From Bremia lactucae (taxonomy: Eukaryota > Oomycota > Peronosporomycetes > Peronosporales > Peronosporaceae), in assembly GCF_004359215.1 (NCBI RefSeq), contig NW_027152031.1:4844-50783 (forward strand): DNA of 45,940 bases. The letters are read 5' to 3'. Numbering within the stretch: position 1 is the stretch's first letter; each line of letters begins with the position of its first letter. Of this stretch, positions 39,015-45,940 are shown piece after piece. Under the pieces are notes generated by a model that made no database searches, was not told the origin of the DNA, and was given only the letters and a program-made list of their open reading frames with translations. The position numbers and the translations under genes were made by a program.

Positions 39015-39984
39015 GTGCTAAAGCACATTTTCAGCCATCAACGTTTGCAGCCATGAAGGCATACCATGTGTTGAGCTCATTAGCCTCTGAAATAAAAGAG
39101 AGCTAAAGTCAGGACGACCATTTTCGCCTGCTGTTGGATCACTTCGGTGGACTAAAAGTAACCCTTCCGTCGCACCTGAAAGCTAAGCTAAATCGCTTTA
39201 GCTGCAGCGATGGCTTGTTATGGCATCATCTGTCACCTTGTGATCCCTTGAGAATATATGTGCCTCATGACACAGATCTCAAGCTCATGATCCTTCACGA
39301 GCTGCATGATGCACCATCAAGTGGGCATCTGGGCAGTGAAAACACATTCTTACGAGTGTCAGAGGAATTTTGGTGGTCACACCTATATAGATGGGTGGCT
39401 AACTGTGTTCGCTCTTGCGAACAGTGTCAGCGCATTAAGCCTGCACCGTCCAGCAGTGCGCCACTGAAGCCGCTACCGATTCCAACCACATGTTGGAAGT
39501 CAGTAAGTCTAGACTAAATATTTGGCATGCCGCCCAATCATATGGGTCGGACGGAAATCGTCGTCTTTGTGGACAGAGCAAAATGGTGCATTTAGCACCA
39601 GGTAAAACATCGATCACAGACAAGGAGGTAGCTCTCTTCATCCTGGATCATGTTTTCCGACTGCACGGGATGCCCGAGTCCATAGTAGCGGACCGGGATC
39701 CACGTCTTACGTCTGGTTTTTGGCGACATGTATTCGAGCTGCTAGGTAGCAAGCTCCACATGTCGACCGCAGATCATCCCCAGACCGATGGCCAAAAAGA
39801 ACGTGCCAATCGAGTCGTGGCGGATGTCTTACGCACTCTAGCAACTCCCAAAGAATGGAGCAAGCAATTGCTCTTTATGAATAACAGGGTTCACGCCAGT
39901 ATGTGTGCGACACCGTTTTATAATAACGGACTGCGCCATCCTCGGACGCCAGTCTCGTTTGTGCGCACCCCAAGTCTTAGTGGG
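39015..39984 (+). pseudogene. Ty3/Gypsy type B integrase, element B2 (nearly complete)
   Basis: The zinc module reads LHELHDAPSSGHLGSENTFL and CVRSCEQCQRIKPAPSS (39295-39450), with HHCC complete. The core has KSVSLD (first Asp, about 39500) before a shift, then SKMVHLAPGKTSITDKEVAL. The second Asp lies in VADRDPRLTSGFW (about 39685-39723) and the Glu in TDGQKERANRVVADVL (about 39785-39832). It continues to FYNNGLRHPRTPVSFVRTPS. One frameshift near 39515 is the main lesion. At 39985 it runs into an inverted LTR B piece, so the GPY/F module and chromodomain are missing. Confidence 0.85.
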
Positions 39985-40103
39985 GCTGTAGATAACACTA
40001 ATATGTATTGCGAGCGTATCTTTCTAGATACCTTGCATAACGGATGACGCTAGGCGTCATACCTATTAATGTGAATGCACCTATGTGCATCACATACACG
40101 AGC
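39985..40103 (-). repeat. LTR type B scrap, inverted
   Basis: GCGAGCGTATCTTTCTAGAT, GACGCTAGGCGTCAT and ATGTGCATCACATACAC are the reverse complement of LTR B at about 25070-25310. Only one copy of the LTR repeat unit is present here. It marks the end of the transposon-dense part. Confidence 0.75.
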
Positions 40104-40457
40104 CCTGTTACAAAACCATATAAATAAATCGTATTTTGTGATACGTCTCATGTAAAATTCGCCGCTAGTACAAAATTGTTTTTTTGAATAATTGTAGCCA
40201 TTAAGATGAAGCATTGCACGAAGCCAATAGTACTATTTTTGAAGTCAGCTGTAGATTCTCGCAAATTTAAACGCACTAGCTAATGGTCGACACAAGCTCA
40301 AATGTACGAGATCATTTTTATCCTCTATTATAGCCTGCCTGTAAGGACTAATCTCCACAATTTTCATTCATACTATGGTTTGGAAAGACAAAAATACAGA
40401 TCAGATAAACACAGGACGGCGTACTGATCTTAACAAGGAGCGGCTCGGCTACCGCAT
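40104..40457. other. Intergenic DNA downstream of the ABCF gene
   Basis: AT-rich, with no coding likeness, repeat or RNA gene that I can see. It should hold the 3' untranslated region of the minus-strand ABCF gene. Confidence 0.6.
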
Positions 40458-42302
40458 TTACACGTCTGCGAGCTTAACGGTCTCCTTGTCTGCCAGCTTG
40501 AGCTGCTTGCGCACACGCATCTTGAAATCGGATATTTCACCCTGGTACACTTGAATAGATTGATTATCTACAAGCCAAATTTCCTTGGCGACCTGAGAGA
40601 TTAAACGCATGTCGTGACTCACGAGAAGCATGCCACCTTCAAAATTGTTAATCGCTCGAGCCAGCGCGTCAATTGACTCCATATCCAGGTGGTTCGTCGG
40701 TTCATCGAGCAGCAGCATGTGAGCATTCTGCTGGGCCATGTACGCGAACACGACACGGCTTTTTTGACCATCAGACAGCTGGCCCATGATCTGGGTCTGT
40801 ACTTCACCAGTGATACCGTATCGGCCGAGATAAGTTCGAACTTCTTCGACGGATTTGGTTTGAAAAAGTGAGCGGAAATACTCGAGCGGCGATTTGGTCA
40901 AGTCCAACACATCCACGAAGTGCTGGCTAAAACGCGCTATACGCAATTTGCTGTGTGGTCTGACATTGCCTGCGACAGGAACCAGGTCTCCAGTGATCAG
41001 CTTCAAGAGCGTTGTTTTACCAGTACCATTAGCACCCACAAGGGCAACGCGCGAATCCAAGTCTAACCCCATTTCAACACCTGAGTATAGCAAAGGGCAG
41101 TTTGGGTAACCGAAAGCAACATTTTGAAACATCAGCACCGGCGGCGGTAGCGGCTCCGGATTCGGAAATTTAAAATCGCCGGTCGCCTCTGATTCAACCT
41201 TTTCCGTAAGCCCTTCTCGCACCATCTTAGCCAGCGTCTTCTCTTTACTCTGCGCCTGACGCGCAAGCTTAGCGGAGCCGTGACCAAACTTGGCAATATA
41301 CTCCTTCATGTGCTTAATCTGGTCTTGTTCCCAGTGATAACGCTTCATTTGATTCTCCTCCTTCTCAGCCTTAGTACGCACGTACGTGTCGTAATTTCCG
41401 TTGTAGTACTCAAGTTTTTTATTTGTGAGATCAATAATGTTGGTGCAAACTTCGTTCATAAACTCCTGCGAGTGCGATATCATCAGAAGAATCTTTTTCC
41501 ACTTCGACAGATAGTCTTCAAGCCAAACGACGGCTTCCATATCCAAATGATTAGTCGGCTCATCAAGAAGCAGCAGAGTCGGTTGGATAAATAAAGCACG
41601 AGCCAATGCAATACGCATACGCCAACCACCTGAAAACTCTTTAGTCTTTTTGCTCATCATGGCGTCTGAAAACGTTAAGCCGGAAAGAATTTGCCGAGCG
41701 CGGACTTCAGCTGTAGCAGCGTCCATATCGTCAAGGCGCTCGTACAAGTCCGTTAGCCGGTCCGATATAGATTCACTATCTTCTTCGCTGATCAATTCGT
41801 CAGTCATCTTCTCCGAAAGCTGATCGGCCTCGGCCTGAAGTTTATTGCGCTCCTCGTCAACTGACAACACAGCTTCCAAAGCGGTCATGTCACTAGCTTC
41901 AATTTCATGCTTAAGGTGGTAAATGTCGATACTGTCCGGAATAGGGATGCCGCGGGCCCCAAGCACATTCATAAAGGTGGATTTGCCGGAGCCATTGCGC
42001 CCGATCAGACCGTAGCGACGACCATAGTTTAGCGAGATGTCACACTCTTCCATTAGGACTTTGCCATAGTACGTAATGCTGAAATTAAGCACGTTGATGT
42101 CCTTAAAGTTTTTGTGAACACCACGCACATTATGTGAGCAAGTAGCAATGATGCCATCCTCGGCAAGTCGGTCAGCATTTGACATGTTCTCTAAAGCTTC
42201 AGCTTTCTCTGCGGCCTTTTTCTCATCCGACGCCTTTTTCCGTGACTCCTTTTTTCCCTTGCGCTCCTTCTTCACACGCGGTTCCTTGGTTTCGCGGGCC
42301 AT
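40458..42302 (-). CDS. ABCF2: ABCF family ATPase, ABCF2/Arb1 type
   Basis: Intact single-exon gene of 614 residues, the usual length for ABCF2 and yeast Arb1 (about 610-625). There is no membrane segment. A Lys/Glu-rich N-tail (1-38) is followed by two ABC cassettes. NBD1: Walker A GRNGSGKS (101-108), signature FSGGW (223-227), Walker B LLLLDEPT (243-250). NBD2: Walker A GANGTGKT (423-430), signature LSDGQ (509-513), Walker B LLLDEPTNHLD (530-540). The inter-domain arm is charged and helical (305-375). In yeast Arb1 is essential for 40S/60S ribosome biogenesis and shuttles between nucleus and cytoplasm; this role is inferred. The start ATG 42302 gives the basic tail typical of the family. The next gene upstream (VPS60) lies 193 bp away on the same strand. 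Codon use is clean, in contrast to the neighbouring transposons. Confidence 0.95.
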   Translation of the reverse strand: MARETKEPRVKKERKGKKESRKKASDEKKAAEKAEALENMSNADRLAEDGIIATCSHNVRGVHKNFKDINVLNFSITYYGKVLMEECDISLNYGRRYGLIGRNGSGKSTFMNVLGARGIPIPDSIDIYHLKHEIEASDMTALEAVLSVDEERNKLQAEADQLSEKMTDELISEEDSESISDRLTDLYERLDDMDAATAEVRARQILSGLTFSDAMMSKKTKEFSGGWRMRIALARALFIQPTLLLLDEPTNHLDMEAVVWLEDYLSKWKKILLMISHSQEFMNEVCTNIIDLTNKKLEYYNGNYDTYVRTKAEKEENQMKRYHWEQDQIKHMKEYIAKFGHGSAKLARQAQSKEKTLAKMVREGLTEKVESEATGDFKFPNPEPLPPPVLMFQNVAFGYPNCPLLYSGVEMGLDLDSRVALVGANGTGKTTLLKLITGDLVPVAGNVRPHSKLRIARFSQHFVDVLDLTKSPLEYFRSLFQTKSVEEVRTYLGRYGITGEVQTQIMGQLSDGQKSRVVFAYMAQQNAHMLLLDEPTNHLDMESIDALARAINNFEGGMLLVSHDMRLISQVAKEIWLVDNQSIQVYQGEISDFKMRVRKQLKLADKETVKLADV

Positions 42303-42495
42303 AGTTATCGCGTATATGTGCCAAAATTCTTGTAATCCAATTTTAAGCCACCAATATGGTTGAGAAGTAAAACCTCAAATAGATTAAAACCTTAAATCTT
42401 CCTACGTGTAGTTTTAAGGAACGATTGGTTATCTAAGCTTTGCCAGATTCTGTAGGCTTCTGTACCCATCTCTTCTTTATCTCGGTGAAACAGCG

Positions 42496-43413
42496 TTAAG
42501 TAGGATGCGACGATAGAGGCAGGCCATGAAAGTCGGTGGTGTAAGCTAACTTGCTTGAGCGGTCCGTTCCTAAAGGCACAGCTGGCAAGTCATGGTGCTG
42601 AGGCGGAGCAAGGTATGATGGCTGGGGCTCTTCGAGCTCTTCCTCCTCAGCATACTCTTCCTCTAGCCCCTCCAGCTCTGCCTCCAGTTCGTCTTCATCA
42701 ATTTCTCCACTGATACTGCACGACAAAAGTATTAAAAAAGGCAATCTACCGGCAGTCATTTGCGCACCCGTAAGAGCGGCCCATTGTATCTTGTATCTCA
42801 TTCATGTCTTCTAGAAGGTCAGCCATGTCGTCTTGCAAATCCTGCAAATGCATGGCGACATAAGAATTGTAAAGTGTCAGATAATAGTAACTCACCTCCA
42901 GCTCGGAAACATTAATATTTTGCGTCTCAACTTTTAGCTGCACGATTGCACTCTTCATTGCAGCCACCGTCGTCACTGCATCTCTTGATGTGTCGATAGC
43001 AAATGCTGCCTGTAATGTACGTATCAGTCGTGTAAGAGCTTAAAGCTACATGTCCTTCGCAAATTTTTCGAATCGCCTAACCTGCTCAATATTAAATGAC
43101 TGGGCTTGCAAATTATCACGCTGAGCCTCAAACATTTTCTTTTGCTTAAGCGTCTGTATAGCTCGCTGCTTGATCGAGCTGACGGCAGGGCCCCGCACCT
43201 TCTTCATCTGCTCGCGATGTCTGCGAAGCTCTTCATCTAACTGCTCAATCTATGGCGACAACGAGTCAGCTTCTTATGCGTCTGATGCGCTTTCAATCCG
43301 ATGTAACATACTTTACTGTTTAAGACAGAAATCCGGGCGTGTACCTTTTCCCCTGCATCGGAAATGTTAATGGCTGGTGCCTCAGGCTTCTTCTTGGCGA
43401 AAATGCCTTTCAT
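42496..43413 (-). CDS. VPS60: ESCRT-III subunit VPS60/CHMP5 (five exons)
   Basis: Small coiled-coil protein of the Snf7 family. VPS60/CHMP5 binds LIP5/Vta1 and tunes VPS4 disassembly of ESCRT-III on endosomes. Exons on the minus strand: 43413-43312, 43249-43082, 43009-42896, 42841-42768 and 42715-42496. The introns of 62, 72, 54 and 52 nt all start GT and end AG, and the joined frame has 225 residues. The start MKGIFAKKKPEAPAINISDA matches the short basic amphipathic start of CHMP5. IEQLDEELRRHREQMKK and QTLKQKKMFEAQRDNLQAQS form the helical hairpin, DLQDDMADLLEDMNEIQDTM the fourth helix, and the tail is very acidic (EIDEDELEAELEGLEEEYAE). The acidic helix motif near 150-175 and the tail favour VPS60 over Snf7/CHMP4. 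Divergent from ARL2. Confidence 0.88.
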
Positions 43414-43872
43414 TCAGGTCAAAGTTCGTTTTCGGCCTTTTGGTCAATCAACTTTTAAATTGCTTTATATAGCCCATTACTTAAAATGTCAAACATGGAG
43501 AGCAGATAACGATGTACCTGCGTCGCCATCGTATATTCACATTGATCGCGGATGGTTCTGCTGACACTTTATCAGTAAAGCCTTGCTACTAAGAGTATTC
43601 ATAAAAAGCCAGTCTTTATACTTCTTCAGCGAATTCGGGTGCACGCATCGCTGGTATTCAGTGGCAGCTGTTCGGCCTCTTTTCAATCTGGAGACTGCTG
43701 ATGCTGCTTATTCATTAAGTGGCTACTGTGCTATCGCTCATTTTCATTCTCCTGATTGCCATTACGAGTGGCAGATTGCTATTACTTGCTCATGGCCTTC
43801 TCACTAATTTGTTTTCCAAAGCAAATATCTGGAAATTGCATTCACACAAAAATATTGCATTAGTACTGTGCA
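43414..43872. promoter_or_regulatory. Divergent intergenic region between VPS60 and ARL2
   Basis: These 459 bp separate two start codons on opposite strands, so both promoters should lie here. The ARL2 side has an initiator-like motif (separate entry). I find no matching motif on the VPS60 side and no TATA box at a sensible distance. Confidence 0.6.
43736..43752 (+). promoter_or_regulatory. Oomycete initiator-type core promoter of ARL2 (candidate)
   Basis: GCTCATTTTCATTCTCC resembles the oomycete initiator plus flanking promoter region (GCTCATTYY-CAWTTT type). It lies about 120-137 bases before the ARL2 ATG, within the usual short 5' leader range. Confidence 0.5.
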
Positions 43873-44704
43873 ATGGGATTACTGAGTATTCTCAGGAAGG
43901 TAAAGGAGAAAGAGAAGGAGATTCGCGTTCTCATGCTGTGCGTATCTGCGTCTGGCGCATATTTGTCTTATACTGTGATTCGAGCGGATGCTTTTACTGA
44001 CGCTGAATTTCAAACGGAAGGGGCCTAGACAACGCCGGCAAAACAACTATTCTTAAAAAGTTTATGGGGCACGATACTTCTGAAATTTCGCCGACATTGG
44101 GATTTGATATCCAAACGCTCGAGTACAAAGAGTAAGTGCATACGCAAAATTTCATGAGAACTGTTGAATGAATTGTATTGCTATGCCTGCAGCTTTAAAT
44201 TGAATGTATGGGATGTAGGCGGCCAGCAGACAATTCGCTCTTACTGGAGAAACTACTTTGAGCAGGTTCTAGAAGCATTTAAATGAACACAGACCATTCT
44301 TGGCTGAATCATGTGTGAATTCAGACAGATGGCCTTGTGTGGGTGGTGGACAGCGCCGACCGACGAAGGCTTGATTCCTGTAAGCACGAACTCACAAATT
44401 TGCTGACTCAAGAGGTGCATAAGACCCATTCTTTCCACTATAAATTGCGTTCATGGAGCCCACAGTCTCCATTTTACTCTAGAAATTAGCGGGATCCACA
44501 CTCTTGATTTTTGCGAACAAGCAAGATCTACCAGGGGCTCTTTCCTCCGCAGAAATTGCAGATAGGCTGGGTCTACATTCAGCTCAATTTTCCACTCGAC
44601 ACTGGAGTATTGTGTCGTGTAGTGCCGTCACAGGTAGTGGTCTCATCGACGGCATTGACTGGCTCGTTTGTGACGTAGCAAGCCGAATATTTCTTATGGA
44701 GTAG
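43873..44704 (+). CDS. ARL2: ADP-ribosylation factor-like GTPase ARL2 (five exons)
   Basis: Small GTPase that in animals works with tubulin cofactors C, D and E and releases lipidated cargo from PDE6D/UNC119-type carriers. Exons: 43873-43937, 44021-44131, 44193-44265, 44325-44414 and 44483-44704. The introns of 83, 61, 59 and 68 nt all start GT and end AG, and the joined protein has 186 residues (human ARL2 184). [20 protein letters not shown] is the family's N-terminal helix. G1 is GLDNAGKT (23-30), the switch I Thr lies in ISPTLGF (Thr47), G3 is WDVGGQ (65-70, so the Arf-type Gln is present), G4 is NKQD (125-128) and G5 CSAV lies near 155. [18 protein letters not shown] is ARL2-like. I see no defect. 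Tubulin assembly or zoospore flagella would be natural settings in an oomycete (inference). Confidence 0.93.
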
Positions 44705-44904
44705 AAACTTAACTTTTTGTGGCCACGGCAAATTTTAAGTTACACTAGTTTTGTGCCATGACGGAGATGATAGCACTTTGTCACTATCAAAGTATAAACC
44801 TCTTTGTTAACTGCACACAGCACAATAAATGGCATGGGGAACATCACTTGTATATATTTCACCGTTAAAACGGATAAAATATTTGTTATTCTTATATATA
44901 TGCT

Positions 44905-45118
44905 TTTCAAATGCTTATCATGGACAGGATAATTTTTCTGAGCAGGTTCATCTGTCGTGACTGGAAGGTCACGACACGCTCTCGACCCTCTCATCGAATT
45001 GCATGCATGGGATCACACCCTATCGCAATATTACTCGCGTCACACTCGAGATGAAAAGGCTTTGTCTCATGACGGACTCGAGGCTCGCTTAATGCCCTGC
45101 GTTCCATAACCAGACGGC
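44905..45118 (-). pseudogene. Relic of a Ty3/Gypsy RNase H
   Basis: Across two frames of the minus strand it reads KPFHLECDASNIAIGC (about 45061-45014), a GRERVVTFQSRQM-like stretch and PAQKNYPVHDK (about 44945-44913). These are the order and spacing of the RNase H core seen in the other elements, but more diverged, so it comes from a different and older family. It ends next to the LTR A that starts at 45120. Confidence 0.6.
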
Positions 45119-45119
45119 G

Positions 45120-45570
45120 TGTAACGGGGTGTATCGTTACATGAAATTAACAATAAAAGATTGTTAATTAATATTATTCAAAAGGTAGATAATATTTGGA
45201 GGAAATTACTTTAAATAGTAATTTCCTGAATTCTTATCCATAAATAGGTATAGACCATTATGTCTATTTATTCCGCAGACTAATCAGCTGTAGAAGTAAT
45301 CAAAGAGAGTTACGAGATAAGATAGATAAGAATTCATTTACATGTTTAGTATTAGTTTATAGTTAAGACAACATTTACAAAGATAGATTAACAAAGACAC
45401 TTAACTATATTAATACAGTTTTCATTTTACACTCTTAAGCTAACTTGCCTTAAGAGAAGTCTTCCTCTATACGTACAGTGTACGTCACTTAACGAGAGGC
45501 ACCACTCACATCTGAAGCAGTGTGAAGTGGACTTGTACTGAAACAGTACAAGTCGCAGTGCCCCGTTACA
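45120..45570 (+). repeat. LTR type A, 5' LTR of element A4
   Basis: Complete, 451 bp, TGTAACGGGGTGTATCG to GCAGTGCCCCGTTACA. The 10-base terminal inverted repeat is perfect. Near the 3' end, ACTTGTACTGAAACAGTACAAGT forms a hairpin. Confidence 0.9.
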
Positions 45571-45590
45571 CCTGGTAGCACTTTGTAGTC
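45571..45590 (+). other. Primer-binding site of A4
   Basis: CCTGGTAGCACTTTGTAGTC directly follows the LTR. TGGTAGC complements the 3' end of initiator tRNA-Met. This copy looks intact. Confidence 0.7.
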
Positions 45591-45620
45591 CGTCCAAGGA
45601 CCACATTTCCCACATTTAAC

Positions 45621-45940
45621 ATGGACATGTTAGATGGTAGTGGGAATACGCATCACGTTTCCCCTGAAAGCTACTCCTTTCTAAGTGATATAGAAAGGAG
45701 TGCGGTTGAACGAATGAGTTCATCCGTAGGAAACGATGCAATCCTGGCATTACTGTCCAACTTAGACAGAGATGCCCTCCATTCAACCGTCGCCAAGTTC
45801 ATACAACATGAACTTGACGAGATGAAGGAAAAAGTAGCCTTGCTGAATCAGCAAGGCTCTCAACAGGCGGAACTGTTGAGATTACAACAGGTACAGACCC
45901 CTGTACCTGGGATGACGCAAACGCGTCGTCCCGAAACTCT
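45621..45940 (+). CDS. Ty3/Gypsy gag, element A4 (open, cut by window end)
   Basis: The ATG at 45621 lies 50 bases after the LTR. The frame is open for 106 codons to the window edge: MDMLDGSGNTHHVSPESYSF, LSDIERSAVERMSSSVGNDA, LHSTVAKFIQHELDEMKEKV and ALLNQQGSQQAELLRLQQVQ, a helical, Gln-rich coiled segment before the capsid. Gag assembles the particle. Unlike every other gag here, this one has no stop or shift in the visible part. Together with its intact LTR and primer site, this suggests a young and possibly complete element beyond the window. Confidence 0.8.
   Translation, partial: MDMLDGSGNTHHVSPESYSFLSDIERSAVERMSSSVGNDAILALLSNLDRDALHSTVAKFIQHELDEMKEKVALLNQQGSQQAELLRLQQVQTPVPGMTQTRRPET

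Noticed and set aside
41280..41594. Plus-strand frame of 104 codons inside the ABCF gene
   Set aside because: Shadow of a strongly conserved gene on the other strand, with no family likeness.
43583..44000. Two plus-strand frames upstream of and across ARL2 exon 1
   Set aside because: They cover the divergent promoter and the first intron. The spliced ARL2 model explains the sequence better.

Overview
The window looks like nuclear DNA of a plant-pathogenic-type oomycete (Peronosporales: Phytophthora or a downy mildew). The reasons are three compact host genes with 52-83 nt introns, an initiator-like motif of oomycete type upstream of one of them, and a dense load of Ty3/Gypsy and Ty1/Copia elements with short Copia LTRs. 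Species cannot be fixed from sequence alone.

Positions 1-40103 are a nested retrotransposon graveyard. Four Ty3/Gypsy LTR types can be told apart. LTR A (about 420-450 bp) starts TGTAACGGGG and ends CCCCGTTACA. LTR B/C (about 1 kb) has two different 5' halves on a shared 3' half. LTR D is about 456 bp. Layout: A1 pol 3' half with its 3' LTR (1-4143, +); LTR C with a decayed gag (4340-6140, +); Copia F (6145-9347, -), Copia G (9348-11117, +), a Copia LTR-gag piece (11118-11912, +) and Copia H (11913-13312, -) packed head-on; LTR D with gag (13557-14369, -); an LTR A split by a foldback DNA element (14549-15899); the A3 gag-PR-RT-RH-IN (15900-20400, +) joined to B1 RT-RH-(IN)-chromodomain-LTR B (20401-25917, +), with a triple tRNA-derived SINE array inside the B1 RT; an inverted LTR C piece (25918-26145); A2 (26169-33345, -) holding two captured Copia fragments, joined to a second A-type RT-RH (33346-34203, -); element E (34206-37690, +) joined to B2 RT-RH-IN (37691-39984, +), which ends in an inverted LTR B scrap. 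Every pol gene is broken by stops, frameshifts or deletions.

Positions 40104-45000 are a small host island: an intact ABCF2/Arb1-type ATPase (-), a five-exon ESCRT-III VPS60/CHMP5 gene (-) and, divergently, a five-exon ARL2 small GTPase (+). Their inferred roles are 60S ribosome biogenesis, endosomal membrane remodelling and tubulin-cofactor/cilium traffic. They are housekeeping genes and not an operon.

Positions 45000-45940 hold a worn RNase H relic and then the 5' LTR, PBS and open gag start of an A-type element that runs off the window. It is the least damaged element here.

The most unusual signals are: (1) a long antisense reading frame at the 3' end of the A-type elements, starting at the same place just inside the 3' LTR in two copies, with an independent antisense frame in the same place in the B type; (2) three tandem SINE units separated by copies of the same 8-bp target duplication; (3) Copia RT pieces captured inside a Gypsy element; (4) repeated pol-to-pol head-to-tail junctions with no LTR between them.
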